Source: Streptomyces sannanensis
Lineage (GTDB): Bacteria; Actinomycetota; Actinomycetes; Streptomycetales; Streptomycetaceae
Reading direction: 5' to 3'
DNA: 64,000 nucleotides
Assembly: GCF_039536205.1 (NCBI RefSeq)
Contig: NZ_BAAAYL010000001.1
Coordinates: 4,154,001 to 4,218,000, forward strand
The notes below the pieces were generated by a model. That model was given only the letters and a program-made list of their open reading frames with translations, was not told the DNA's origin and ran no database searches. Shown piece by piece: positions 1-10,230 of this stretch (its first letter is position 1; every line of letters starts with the position of its first letter). Both the position numbers and the translations under genes were made by a program.

Positions 1-2
1 GC

Positions 3-26
3 GGCTCGGGCTCCGGCGGCGGCTGA
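3..26 (+). CDS. 3' end of an upstream gene (partial)
   Basis: A frame open from the window edge ends at TGA 24-26 with a Gly/Ser-rich tail (GSGSGGG). It sits 14 bases before the next start codon, so it may be the last codons of a gene in the same operon as the ATP-grasp ligase. Too little is visible to say what it encodes. Confidence 0.3.
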   Translation, partial: GSGSGGG

Positions 27-40
27 GCGGGCACACCACC

Positions 41-1246
41 ATGGAACGTCACACCATCGAGCCCCGGCCCGGCTGGCAGCAGACCGTGGAGCGGCAGGGG
101 CTGATCTATCCGCTGACCCGTTACTCCGACGACTCGCTGCGCCCCTACTGGGACGAGAGCGCCTACTACTCCTTCTCGCTCTCCGAGGTGGAGGCGCTGG
201 AGCAGACCGTCGAGGAGCTGCACGCCATGTGCCTGGCCGCCGCCGCGCACATCGTCGAGCGGGAGCGTTTCGCCGAGCTCGGCATCACCGACCCGCGGCT
301 CGCCGGGCTGGTCGCCGAGTCCTGGCGGCGCCGCGCCGAACTGCCCTCCCTCTACGGGCGGTTCGATCTGCGCTACGACGGTACGGGCCCGGCGAAAATG
401 CTGGAGTACAACGCCGACACCCCCACCTCACTGGTGGAGGCCGCGAGCCCGCAGTGGTTCTGGATGGAGGAGCGCTTCCCGGGCGCCGACCAGTGGAACT
501 CCCTGCACGAACGCCTCGTCGACGCCTGGAAGCGGCAGGCGGCCCTCCTTCCGCCCGGCCCGGTCCACTTCGCCCACACCGAGGCGGACGAGCTCGGCGA
601 GGACCTGATGACGGTGGCGTATCTGCGCGAGACCGCCGAGCAGGCGGGGCTCGACACCGAGCAGCTGTCGGTGGAGCGGATCGGCTGGGACCGGCTCAGC
701 GGCCGGTTCGTCGACGAACGGCTGCGCTTCATCCGCAGCTGCTTCAAGCTCTACCCGTGGGAGTGGCTGGCCACGGACCGTTTCGGCCCGTACGTCCTGG
801 ACACCCTCGACAACGGTGGCGGATCCGGCAGCACCTGCTGGATCGAGCCGGCCTGGAAGATGCTGCTGTCCAACAAGGCGCTGCTGGCGATCCTGTGGGA
901 GCTGTATCCGGGGCATCCGAATCTGCTGCCGGCGTATCTGGACGGGCCGCGTGAGCTGGCGCGTACGACGGGATACGTGTCCAAGCCGCTGCTCGGCCGC
1001 GAGGGCGCGGGCGTCACCGTGCACGAACCCGGCGTCGCCCCCGTCGTCGACGAAGCAATGCCGTCAGACACACGGGACGAGCCCGTCTGTTACCAGGAGC
1101 TGGCCCCGCTGCCCGACTTCGACGGCAACCGGGTGGTGCTCGGCGCCTGGGTCGTCGAGGACGAGGCGGCGGGGCTCGGCATCCGCGAGTCGTCGGGGCT
1201 GGTCACGGACGAGTACGCGCGCTTCCTGCCCCACGTCGTCCTCTAG
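41..1246 (+). CDS. Glutathionylspermidine synthase family protein (ATP-grasp ligase)
   Basis: A 401-residue protein matching the length and sequence style of the YgiC/YjfC branch of the glutathionylspermidine-synthase family, which has the C-terminal ATP-grasp amide ligase domain without the amidase domain. Visible features are the N-terminal aromatic-rich segment (residues 20-50), an acidic YNADTP-type segment near residue 125, and the ATP-binding region near residues 310-325 (SKPLLGREGAGV) followed by an acidic/Asn metal site. The family forms peptide or amide bonds using ATP; the substrate in actinomycetes is not known, and glutathione is generally absent there, so the glutathionylspermidine name should not be read literally. 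It converges on the ornithine aminotransferase gene with 8 bases between stops. No strong ribosome binding site precedes the ATG. Confidence 0.85.
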   Translation: MERHTIEPRPGWQQTVERQGLIYPLTRYSDDSLRPYWDESAYYSFSLSEVEALEQTVEELHAMCLAAAAHIVERERFAELGITDPRLAGLVAESWRRRAELPSLYGRFDLRYDGTGPAKMLEYNADTPTSLVEAASPQWFWMEERFPGADQWNSLHERLVDAWKRQAALLPPGPVHFAHTEADELGEDLMTVAYLRETAEQAGLDTEQLSVERIGWDRLSGRFVDERLRFIRSCFKLYPWEWLATDRFGPYVLDTLDNGGGSGSTCWIEPAWKMLLSNKALLAILWELYPGHPNLLPAYLDGPRELARTTGYVSKPLLGREGAGVTVHEPGVAPVVDEAMPSDTRDEPVCYQELAPLPDFDGNRVVLGAWVVEDEAAGLGIRESSGLVTDEYARFLPHVVL

Positions 1247-1254
1247 CTCACGTC

Positions 1255-2499
1255 TCACGCCCCACTGAGCACCGCGCGCAGCTGGTCCAGGCCCCAGTCC
1301 AGGTCCTCCTTGCTGATGACCAGCGGCGGGGCGAGCCGGATCGTGTGGCCGTGCGTGTCCTTGACCAGGACTCCGCGGTCCAGCAGCTTCTCGGAGATCT
1401 CCCGGCCGGTGCCGCGGCTCGGCGCGATGTCCACGCCCGCCCACAGTCCGCGGCCGCGGACGGCCTCCACCGCGCCGCCGCCGATCAGCGGGTTCAGCTC
1501 GGCGTGCAGATGCTCGCCGAGTTCGGTGGCGCGCTGCTGGTACTCGCCGGTGCGCAGCATCGCGATCACCTCCAGGGCGACCGCGCAGGCGAGTGGGTTC
1601 CCGCCGAAGGTGGAGCCGTGCTCGCCGGGCTTGAAGACGCCCAGGATCCCCGCGTCGGCCACCACCGCCGACACCGGCACCACACCCCCGCCGAGCGCCT
1701 TGCCGAGGACGTACATGTCCGGGACCACGCCCTCGTGCTCGCAGGCGAAGGTCTTCCCGGTGCGGCCGAGGCCGGACTGGATCTCGTCCGCGATGAACAG
1801 GACGTTCCGTTCGCGGGTCAGCTCGCGGACGCCCGCCAGATAGCCGTGCGGCGGCACCAGCACCCCGGCCTCGCCCTGGATCGGCTCCAGCAGCACCGCC
1901 ACCGTGTTGGCACTCATGGCGTGGCTCAGAGCGGTGAGGTCGCCGTAGGGGACGATCTCGAAGCCCGGGGTGTACGGCCCGAAGTCCTCGCGTGCCTCGT
2001 GGTCGGTGGAGAAGGACACGATCGTGGTCGTACGGCCGTGGAAGTTGTTGGCCGCCACGATGATCTTCGCCTGGCCCGGCGGCACCCCCTTCACCTTGTA
2101 ACCCCACTTGCGGGCGGTCTTCAGCGCGGTCTCCACCGCCTCCGCCCCGGTGTTCATGGGCAGCACCATGTCCTTGCCGCACAGCGCGGCGAGCTGGGTG
2201 CAGAAGTCGGCGAACCGGTCGTGGTGGAAGGCGCGCGAGGTGAGGGTGACCCGTTCCAGCTGGGCCTTGGCGGCATCGATCAGCCGCCGGTTGCCGTGTC
2301 CGAAGTTGAGCGCGGAGTACCCGGCGAGCATGTCGAGGTAGCGGCGCCCCTCGACATCGGTCATCCAGGCGCCCTCCGCCGAGGCGACCACGACGGGCAG
2401 CGGGTGGTAGTTGTGCGCACTGTGCGCCTCCGCGGCGGCGATGGCTCCCGCGGTGGAGGACGGCCAGGACTGTGCGGTCGATGCAGTCGGTGTCGACAC
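1255..2499 (-). CDS. rocD: Ornithine--oxo-acid aminotransferase
   Basis: A 414-residue class-III PLP aminotransferase. It converts L-ornithine and 2-oxoglutarate to glutamate semialdehyde and glutamate in arginine/ornithine catabolism. The PLP lysine is in VLGKALGGG (about K267) and the pyridine-contacting Asp is in IADEIQSG (about D238); the NTGAEAVETA segment near 116-125 is typical of RocD rather than acetylornithine transaminases. The start chosen is GTG at 2497-2499, because GGAG lies about six bases upstream; the frame stays open far upstream without a better start. Its promoter region is shared, divergently, with the ZTP riboswitch and glyA. Confidence 0.93.
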   Translation of the reverse strand: MSTPTASTAQSWPSSTAGAIAAAEAHSAHNYHPLPVVVASAEGAWMTDVEGRRYLDMLAGYSALNFGHGNRRLIDAAKAQLERVTLTSRAFHHDRFADFCTQLAALCGKDMVLPMNTGAEAVETALKTARKWGYKVKGVPPGQAKIIVAANNFHGRTTTIVSFSTDHEAREDFGPYTPGFEIVPYGDLTALSHAMSANTVAVLLEPIQGEAGVLVPPHGYLAGVRELTRERNVLFIADEIQSGLGRTGKTFACEHEGVVPDMYVLGKALGGGVVPVSAVVADAGILGVFKPGEHGSTFGGNPLACAVALEVIAMLRTGEYQQRATELGEHLHAELNPLIGGGAVEAVRGRGLWAGVDIAPSRGTGREISEKLLDRGVLVKDTHGHTIRLAPPLVISKEDLDWGLDQLRAVLSGA

Positions 2500-2610
2500 G
2501 GGTTCTCCGTTCGTCCTGCGGCATGGTGGGCGTGAGGGTGAGCCCATTTCTATCGTCGCTCGCATGCCGGACACGGAAACCTTCCGGCGTGTGCGGCCAC
2601 TAGGGTGGGA

Positions 2611-2700
2611 GTACGCACGGCGACTGGCGTACGGGGAAGGGACCCCGGGGAAGCCGTGCGGGGCAAGTCGATCGAGGTACCGCTCGCCTGGGTGCCGCCG
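2611..2700 (+). promoter_or_regulatory. ZTP (pfl) riboswitch upstream of glyA
   Basis: The segment folds as the pfl/ZTP aptamer. P1 is CGCACGG (2614-2620) with CCGTGCG (2654-2660); the conserved GACTGGCG is at 2622-2629; P2 is CGGGG (2632-2636) with CCCCG (2643-2647), followed by GGGGAAG-like joining bases; and the 3' hairpin pairs GGTAC (2676-2680) with GTGCC (2691-2695) around CGCTCGCCTGG, the diagnostic CGCCTGGG element. ZTP riboswitches sense the purine intermediate ZMP/ZTP, which builds up when 10-formyl-THF is short, and commonly control glyA, folD and purH. The element lies 40 bases before the glyA start. I see no clear intrinsic terminator, so the switching mechanism is not resolved. 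Confidence 0.85.
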
Positions 2701-2739
2701 GTTCCACGACCGAAACGACGGACCGCCCCGGAGGACGCC

Positions 2740-4011
2740 ATGACTCTCCCGCTCTCCCATCCCGCCCTGGCCGCTGCCGACCCCGAGCTGGCGGTGCTGG
2801 TGGCCGCCGAGGAACGGCTCCAGGCCGACACCCTGCGACTGATCCCCAGTGAGAACTACGTGTCGCAGGCGGTTCTGGAGGCCTCCGGCACAGTCCTGCA
2901 GAACAAGTACAGCGAGGGATACCCCGGGCGGCGTTACTACGAAGGCCAGCAGAACATCGACCGGGTCGAGCAGCTCGCCATCGACCGGGCGACGGCCCTG
3001 TTCGGCGTCGACCACGCCAATGTCCAGCCCTACTCGGGCTCCCCGGCCAACCTCGCGGTCTACCTCGCCTTCGCCGAGCCCGGCGACACCGTCATGGGCA
3101 TGGCCCTGCCGATGGGCGGCCACCTCACCCACGGCTGGGGTGTCTCCGCGACCGGCAAGTGGTTCCGCGGGGTCCAGTACGGCGTGCGCAAGGACGACGG
3201 GCGCATCGACTTCGACGAGGTGCGGGAGCTCGCCCTCAAGGAGCGCCCGAAGGTGATCTTCTGCGGTGGCACCGCGCTGCCCCGCACCATCGACTTCGCG
3301 GCCTTCGGGGAGATCGCCCGCGAGGCCGGTGCCGTACTGGTCGCGGATGTGGCGCACATCGCCGGCCTGATCGCGGGCGGCGCCCACCCGTCGCCCGTAC
3401 CGCACGCCGACGTGATCTCCACGACCACCCACAAGACCCTGCGCGGTCCGCGCGGCGCGATGCTGATGTGCCGCGAGGAGTACGCCAAGGCCGTCGACAA
3501 GGCCGTCTTCCCAGGACTCCAGGGCGGCCCGCACAACCAGACCACCGCCGCCATCGCCGTCGCCCTGCACGAGGCGGCCCAGCCGTCCTTCCGCGACTAC
3601 GCCGCCTCGGTCGTCGCCAATGCCAAGGCCCTCGCCGAGGAGCTGGTGGAACGGGGCTTCGATCTGGTCTCGGGCGGTACGGACAACCATCTGATCCTCA
3701 TGGACCTCACCAACAAGGACGTCCCCGGGAAGGTGGCGGCGAAGGCCCTGGACCGGGCCGGGATCGTGGTCAACTACAACACCGTGCCGTACGACCCCAG
3801 GAAGCCTTTCGATCCCTCCGGCATCCGCATCGGCACGCCGTCGCTGACCTCGCGCGGCCTGGACGTCCAGCACATGGCCTCCGTGGCCGACTGGATCGAC
3901 CGGGGTGTCACCGCTTCCCGCACCGGTGACGAGGAGGCGCTGGCCGCGATCCGCGCAGAGGTCGCCGAGCTGATGGCCGTCTATCCGGCGCCGGGCCTGC
4001 CGGTCAACTGA
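2740..4011 (+). CDS. glyA: Serine hydroxymethyltransferase
   Basis: A 423-residue SHMT that converts serine and tetrahydrofolate to glycine and 5,10-methylene-THF. The family segment NKYSEGYPGRRYYEG is at about 55-69, and the Schiff-base lysine is in VISTTTHKTLRGPRG (about K232), followed by the RGP loop. The ATG at 2740 has a strong GGAGG about seven bases upstream; an in-frame extension to 2605 would run through the riboswitch and is rejected. With the ZTP riboswitch ahead of it, expression probably rises when one-carbon folates are scarce. Streptomycetes often hold a second glyA elsewhere, and this copy is probably the riboswitch-controlled one. Confidence 0.96.
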   Translation: MTLPLSHPALAAADPELAVLVAAEERLQADTLRLIPSENYVSQAVLEASGTVLQNKYSEGYPGRRYYEGQQNIDRVEQLAIDRATALFGVDHANVQPYSGSPANLAVYLAFAEPGDTVMGMALPMGGHLTHGWGVSATGKWFRGVQYGVRKDDGRIDFDEVRELALKERPKVIFCGGTALPRTIDFAAFGEIAREAGAVLVADVAHIAGLIAGGAHPSPVPHADVISTTTHKTLRGPRGAMLMCREEYAKAVDKAVFPGLQGGPHNQTTAAIAVALHEAAQPSFRDYAASVVANAKALAEELVERGFDLVSGGTDNHLILMDLTNKDVPGKVAAKALDRAGIVVNYNTVPYDPRKPFDPSGIRIGTPSLTSRGLDVQHMASVADWIDRGVTASRTGDEEALAAIRAEVAELMAVYPAPGLPVN

Positions 4012-4046
4012 CGGAACCGGGCGCTCCGGACCGGCGTGGCGAGTGA

Positions 4047-5369
<1,323 letters not shown>

Positions 5370-5481
5370 TCGCGCACCGGACGGGGCCCAATCGCCGGTA
5401 GTGACCAACGACCCTGGTCAGAAGCGGCCCCGCCCGCCACACTGCACACAGAGCACCCGAGGAACGACGGAGGAGAACGAC

Positions 5482-6063
5482 GTGGGGACCGTAACGCTCG
5501 GCGTTTCGATCGCGGTCCCGGAGCCGTACGGCAGCCTGCTCCAGGAGCGGCGCGCGGGCTTCGGTGACCCCGCGGCCCACGGCATCCCCACGCATGTCAC
5601 CCTCCTGCCGCCCACGGAGGTCGACGAATCGGACCTGCCCGCGATCGAGGCGCACCTCGCCGAGGTGGCCGCGGCCGGGCAGGCTTTCCCGCTGCGGCTG
5701 TCCGGCACCGGCACGTTCCGGCCGTTGTCCCCGGTGGTCTACGTCACGATCGCCGAGGGCGTGGCGGACTGTTCCGAGCTCCAGGAGCGGGTCCGGGACG
5801 CCTCGGGTCCGCTCGCGCGGGAGCTCCAGTTCCCGTACCACCCGCATGTGACGGTGGCGCACGGCATTGCCGAGGAGGCGATGGACCGGGCCTACGAGGA
5901 GCTCGCCGAGTACGAGGCGGCATGGACCTGCGTCGGCTTCGCACTGTACGAGCAGGGCCCGGACGGGGTCTGGCGCACGCTGCGCGAGTACGCGTTCGGG
6001 GGCGGTGGCCCCGCCGTGCCGGCACAGGCCCGCCCGGCGGACGAAAGTACTCTCCAGCCGTAG
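5482..6063 (+). CDS. 2'-5' RNA ligase family protein (2H phosphoesterase)
   Basis: A 193-residue member of the 2H phosphoesterase superfamily. It carries the two family motifs, THVTLLPP near residues 38-45 and HPHVTVAHG near 120-128, each supplying a catalytic His and a Thr. Related proteins ligate or hydrolyse 2'-5' or cyclic phosphodiesters on RNA ends; the substrate here is unknown. The GTG at 5482 follows an excellent GGAGGAG (5469-5475) and is preferred over upstream in-frame codons. It is co-directional with trpS (112 bases upstream) and is followed after 31 bases by the YihY-family gene. Confidence 0.85.
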   Translation: MGTVTLGVSIAVPEPYGSLLQERRAGFGDPAAHGIPTHVTLLPPTEVDESDLPAIEAHLAEVAAAGQAFPLRLSGTGTFRPLSPVVYVTIAEGVADCSELQERVRDASGPLARELQFPYHPHVTVAHGIAEEAMDRAYEELAEYEAAWTCVGFALYEQGPDGVWRTLREYAFGGGGPAVPAQARPADESTLQP

Positions 6064-6094
6064 GAACGGTCGGCCCGCGGGTAGGGACTGTTCC

Positions 6095-6985
6095 ATGGAC
6101 TGGCTGAAAAAGCTCCCCGTGATCGGCCCGCTCGTGGCGGCCCTGATGCGGACGCACGCCTGGCGCTCGTACGAGACGCTGGACCGCGCCCACTGGACCA
6201 GGCTGGCCGCCGCCATCACCTTCATCAGCTTTGTGGCGCTGTTTCCGCTGATCACGGTCGGCGCGGCGGTGGCCGCCGCGCTCCTCTCCCCCGAACAGGT
6301 GCGGAACCTGGAGGAGAAGCTCACCCAGCAGGTGCCGGGCATCTCCGACCAGTTGAACATCGGCGCCCTGGTCGCCAACGCCGCCACCGTCGGCGTCGTC
6401 GCCGGTCTGCTGCTGCTCCTCACCGGCGTCAGCTGGGTCGGTTCCATGCGGGAGTGCCTGCGGGCCGTATGGGAGAAGGACGAGAAGGAAGAGGGCAATC
6501 CGTTCCTGCTCAGGCTGCGGGACGGCGGAGCGCTGCTCGGCCTGGGCCTGGCCGGACTGGCCTCGTTCGCCGCCTCCTCGGCCGGGTCGACGGCCGTCGG
6601 CTGGACCGCCGAGCGTCTCGGCATCGCCCAGGAGGGCGTGGGCGGAGCGCTGCTGCAGACGGCTGCGCTGCTGGTGGCCGTGATCGCGGACGTGCTGGTC
6701 CTGCTGTACGTACTGACCCTGCTGCCCGGGGTGTCGCCGCCGCGCCGCGAGCTGCTGACCGCCGCGCTCATCGGGGCGGTCGGCTTCGAGCTGCTGAAGC
6801 TGCTGCTCGGCGGCTATATGAAGGGCGTCGCCACGAAGAGCATGTACGGCGCCTTCGGCGTGCCGGTCGCCCTGCTGCTGTGGATCAACTTCATGGCGAA
6901 GCTGGTGCTGTACTGCGCCGCGTGGACGGCCACCCGGCGCAGCGACGCGGAGGTCAGTGGCGGCGCAGCGGCCAGCGGCGGTTGA
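6095..6985 (+). CDS. YihY/virulence factor BrkB family membrane protein
   Basis: A 296-residue polytopic membrane protein with about six membrane segments (for example around residues 40-65, 95-120, 145-170, 195-220, 225-245 and 255-280). It has the characteristic N-terminal segment with HWTRLAAAITFISFVALFPL and the GVSPPRRELLTAA loop. The biochemical role of the family is unresolved; the old annotation as RNase BN is wrong. The start is ATG 6095 after GTAGGGAC. Its 3' end overlaps that of the convergent DD-carboxypeptidase gene by 32 bases. Confidence 0.88.
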   Translation: MDWLKKLPVIGPLVAALMRTHAWRSYETLDRAHWTRLAAAITFISFVALFPLITVGAAVAAALLSPEQVRNLEEKLTQQVPGISDQLNIGALVANAATVGVVAGLLLLLTGVSWVGSMRECLRAVWEKDEKEEGNPFLLRLRDGGALLGLGLAGLASFAASSAGSTAVGWTAERLGIAQEGVGGALLQTAALLVAVIADVLVLLYVLTLLPGVSPPRRELLTAALIGAVGFELLKLLLGGYMKGVATKSMYGAFGVPVALLLWINFMAKLVLYCAAWTATRRSDAEVSGGAAASGG

Positions 6986-8186
6986 CCAGGAACACGCCGG
7001 CGGCCAGCGCGACCAGTACCCCGCCCGTGACGGCGAGGGCCATGCCGAACCCGCTCGACTCGCCCTGCCGGTCCTCCGAGGCCTGTGCGGCCTGTCCGTG
7101 GGCGGCGGGCTTCGGAGAGGACCCGGTCCCGTGCGACGTGCCCGCCGCGGCCTCCGCGGACTTCGGCGGGACCAGCTCACCCACCGGGGCGACCTTGCCG
7201 GACGCGGCGAAGCCCCAGTCGAGCAACCGCGCGGCCTCGTGGTAGACGGCGTGGTTCTCGTTCGACGAGGGGTTCATGACGGTGACCAGCAGCACCTTCC
7301 CGTTGCGCTCGGCGACACCGGTGAACGTCGCGCCGGCATGCGTGGTGTTGCCGTTCTTGACGCCCGCGATGCCCGGGTACGGGCTGATGCCGACGTCGCC
7401 GGTCAGCAGCCGGTTGGTGTTCTGGATCTCGAAGGTCTCGCGCTCCTTCCCCGGCTTCTGCTCCCCGGGGAACTGGGCGCGCGCGGTGGAGCAGTACTCG
7501 CGGAAGTCCTTCTTCTGCAGCCCGGAGCGGGCGATGAGGGTCAGGTCGTACGCGCTGCTGACCTGGCCCTCGGCGTCGTAACCGTCGGGGGTGACCACAT
7601 GGGTGTCGAGGGCCTGCAGCTCCTCGGCGTGTGCCTGCATGTCCTGCACGGTCTTGTCGACCCCGTCGTTCATGGCGGACAGGACGTGCACGGCGTCGTT
7701 TCCGGAGCGCAGGAAGACGCCCAGCCAGAGGTCGTGGACGCTGTAGGTCAGGTTCTCCTTCACTCCGACCGTGCTGCTGCCCTCGCCGACGTCCGCGAGT
7801 TCGTCCTGCGTCACCAGATGGGTCTGCTCCTTCGGGAACCGGGGCAGCAGCGTGTCCGCGAACAGCATCTTCAGGGTGGAGGCGGGGGCCAGCCGCCAGT
7901 GGGAGTTGTGCGATGCCAGTACCGCGCCGGTCTCGGCGTCCGCGACGATCCACGACCTGGCGGACAGCTCCTTCGGCAGCACCGGGGCTCCCGGACCCAG
8001 ATTCACCTGCGTACCGGCCCTGCCCAGCCGGTCGCCGCCGACCGTCGACATCACCGCGGGCGGCTTCGGCTGTACGGCGGAGTCCTCGGCGGGGGCCCTG
8101 CCGTCCGCCGACGCGGGCGCGGCGGTGAGAACGGGAAGCAAAGCGGCAGCAGTGACCATCAAGACGGTCTTTTTCAGAGCAGACAC
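6954..8186 (-). CDS. D-alanyl-D-alanine carboxypeptidase (penicillin-binding protein, S11)
   Basis: A 410-residue exported serine DD-peptidase that trims the terminal D-Ala of peptidoglycan stem peptides. The catalytic triad of motifs is present: SxxK as S103-T-L-K106, SxN as S161-G-N163, and the KTG-type box as K277-N-G279 (KNG instead of the usual KTG). The N-terminus is a signal peptide ending ASA near residue 27, and the C-terminus is a single membrane segment (about 378-402) with a basic tail, so it is probably membrane-anchored. The start taken is GTG 8184-8186; no Shine-Dalgarno is seen and a TACGTT -10-like hexamer lies just upstream, so a leaderless transcript is plausible. Confidence 0.9.
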   Translation of the reverse strand: MSALKKTVLMVTAAALLPVLTAAPASADGRAPAEDSAVQPKPPAVMSTVGGDRLGRAGTQVNLGPGAPVLPKELSARSWIVADAETGAVLASHNSHWRLAPASTLKMLFADTLLPRFPKEQTHLVTQDELADVGEGSSTVGVKENLTYSVHDLWLGVFLRSGNDAVHVLSAMNDGVDKTVQDMQAHAEELQALDTHVVTPDGYDAEGQVSSAYDLTLIARSGLQKKDFREYCSTARAQFPGEQKPGKERETFEIQNTNRLLTGDVGISPYPGIAGVKNGNTTHAGATFTGVAERNGKVLLVTVMNPSSNENHAVYHEAARLLDWGFAASGKVAPVGELVPPKSAEAAAGTSHGTGSSPKPAAHGQAAQASEDRQGESSGFGMALAVTGGVLVALAAGVFLVNRRWPLRRH

Positions 8187-8322
8187 GGTCGAGAACGTAC
8201 AGGGATTCGGACTGATTACGGACACCGGAGTGCTGACCCGCCGATCCTTCCGCCGGGACAGCCCACTCCCTGCCCACCCACCCCGTGAGCCCCTGGAGAA
8301 GAGCGGCGGTGATACTGAAGGC

Positions 8323-8574
8323 ATGAAGCTCAGCCGCCCCATTTCCTGGTTCCTGCTCGCTTTCGGGGTGTGGAGCTGGTTCATCTGGATCTCTTTCGCC
8401 AACAACCTGTGGAAGGACGGCAGCGGACTCGCCTTCGACGACGCGGGTGACCCGACCGCCTACTTCTGGGTGCATCTTCTGCTCGCCATCACGTCCTTTC
8501 TCCTGGGGACGGCCATTGGAGTGATCGGGTTCCGCGGCTTGCGCGCCCTGAGGCGCGAACGCCACGGCGCCTGA
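8323..8574 (+). CDS. SCO4848-type small membrane protein
   Basis: An 83-residue protein with two membrane segments (about 7-25 and 49-72), the first aromatic-rich (WFLLAFGVWSWFIWISF), and a basic C-terminal tail. It resembles the actinobacterial family annotated after S. coelicolor SCO4848, of unknown function. The conserved position next to the DD-carboxypeptidase gene, divergently transcribed with 136 bases between starts, suggests a cell-envelope role, but that is inference. Confidence 0.8.
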   Translation: MKLSRPISWFLLAFGVWSWFIWISFANNLWKDGSGLAFDDAGDPTAYFWVHLLLAITSFLLGTAIGVIGFRGLRALRRERHGA

Positions 8575-8727
8575 TTCCGCGGATCGCCGTCCCGACGCGC
8601 ACCGGACGCCGGACCCCGGGCGCGGGAGCCGACACCGCACCCTGGATCCTGGAAGCCGGACCGGGACCGCGGGCGCCGTACACCGGCTTCCGGCCCCGGA
8701 CTTCCGACTCGGACCTCGGACGGAGGA

Positions 8728-10230
8728 ATGGCAGCGGTGCTCGTCTTCACGGTGTTCGCGCTCGTGGCCGTGGGTGTACTGGCCGGTGTGCACTGGTACT
8801 TGTGGCGCCGGCTGGTGCGCGACACGACGGCCCCGCGCGGCGCGGCCCGCCGCGCGGGCACGGCGGCGGCGTTCGTGTTCCCGCTGCTGTCGCTCGGTGC
8901 CCTCGTGTCCGGCCGCGCCGGGGCCCCCTTCTGGCTGCAGCGGACCCTGGCCTGGCCGGGCTACCTCTGGATCGCACTGCTGCTCTACCTGACCCTGGCG
9001 GTCCTGGCCGGCGAGGCGGCCCGCCCACTGCTGCGCCGCGCCCTCGCCCGCAGGGCAGCCCCTGCCGCGCCGGGGCCCGCCGCCCCCGCCATGACCGGCG
9101 GCACGCGGTCGACGGCCGACGCCGGCCCGGCCTCGGACGGGACCCTGTCCGCGCGCGCACACGCGGGCGAGGCCGGACCCCTCGGTGACCCCGCGGGAGA
9201 ACCGAGGGGCGCGAAAGCCGTGACAGGCACGAGAAGAGCGGCGGACACCTCGCCGGATCGCGTCCCCACCGTGACCGGTGACGAGCCGGGCCGTGACGGA
9301 TCCACGTCGGCCGGTGAGGCAGCGGGGCTCGCCACCCCGGCGGCTGCCGGGCCGGACAGCGCCGACCGGACAGCGGGCGACGAGGCCGGGCCGGGCGGGA
9401 GTGACGTCAGCCGGCGGCTCTTCGTTTCGCGGGCCGTCGCCGGGGCCGCCGTCGCTGTCGCCGCCGGGACCGTGGGGTACGGGACCTACGGGGTGATGCG
9501 CGGGCCGCGGGTCAAGCGGGTCACCGTGCCGCTCGCCAAACTGCCGCGTGCCGCGCACGGGTTCCGGATCGCCGTCGTCAGCGACATCCACCTCGGGCCC
9601 ATCCTCGGCCGTGCCCACACCCAGCGGATCGTCGACACCGTCAACGCCACCCAGCCCGACCTGGTCGCCGTCGTCGGCGACCTGGTCGACGGCAGCGTGC
9701 CCGACCTCGGGCCGGCCGCCGAGCCGCTGGCGCGGCTGCGGGCGCGCCACGGCTCGTACTTCGTGACGGGGAATCACGAGTACTTCTCCGGCGCCGCCCA
9801 ATGGGTCGACCACGTTCGGGAGCTGGGACTTCACCCGCTCGAGAACGACCGCGTCGAGATCGGCGGCTTCGACCTCGCCGGGGTCAACGACATCGCGGGC
9901 GAACGCGAGGGCGACGGGCCCGACTTCGTACGGGCCCTCGGTGACCGGGACCGCTCCCGGGCCGCCGTACTGCTCGCTCACCAGCCCGTCGTCGTCCATG
10001 ACGCCGTTCGGCACGGTGTGGACCTCCAGCTCTCCGGCCACACCCACGGCGGCCAGCTCTGGCCCGGCAACTACCTTGCCGAGCTGGCCAATCCGACCGT
10101 CGCCGGCCTCGAGCGCTACGGCGACACCCAGCTGTATGTCACGCGTGGCGCGGGCGCCTGGGGCCCGCCGGTACGGGTCGGGGCGGAGTCGGACATCACG
10201 GTCGTACAGCTCGCGTCGAAGCAGGTCTGA
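8728..10230 (+). CDS. Membrane-associated metallophosphoesterase
   Basis: A 500-residue protein in three parts. Residues 1-105 hold about three membrane segments; residues 110-225 are a low-complexity Ala/Gly/Thr-rich linker; residues 230-500 begin with a hydrophobic segment after SRRLFVSR and then carry a calcineurin-like phosphoesterase domain. The metal-binding motifs are all visible: SDIHLG (about 285), VVGDLVDG (about 315), GNHEY (about 350), AHQP (about 415) and GHTHGGQ (about 436). It resembles YkuE/YaeI-type phosphodiesterases, some of which act on lipid substrates; the substrate here is unknown. The start is ATG 8728, directly after GGAGGA. Confidence 0.9.
   Translation: MAAVLVFTVFALVAVGVLAGVHWYLWRRLVRDTTAPRGAARRAGTAAAFVFPLLSLGALVSGRAGAPFWLQRTLAWPGYLWIALLLYLTLAVLAGEAARPLLRRALARRAAPAAPGPAAPAMTGGTRSTADAGPASDGTLSARAHAGEAGPLGDPAGEPRGAKAVTGTRRAADTSPDRVPTVTGDEPGRDGSTSAGEAAGLATPAAAGPDSADRTAGDEAGPGGSDVSRRLFVSRAVAGAAVAVAAGTVGYGTYGVMRGPRVKRVTVPLAKLPRAAHGFRIAVVSDIHLGPILGRAHTQRIVDTVNATQPDLVAVVGDLVDGSVPDLGPAAEPLARLRARHGSYFVTGNHEYFSGAAQWVDHVRELGLHPLENDRVEIGGFDLAGVNDIAGEREGDGPDFVRALGDRDRSRAAVLLAHQPVVVHDAVRHGVDLQLSGHTHGGQLWPGNYLAELANPTVAGLERYGDTQLYVTRGAGAWGPPVRVGAESDITVVQLASKQV

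Noticed and set aside
1213..1224. TACGCGCG inside the ATP-grasp gene (and at 19431 in sdhA)
   Set aside because: Only half of the palindrome and within coding sequence.
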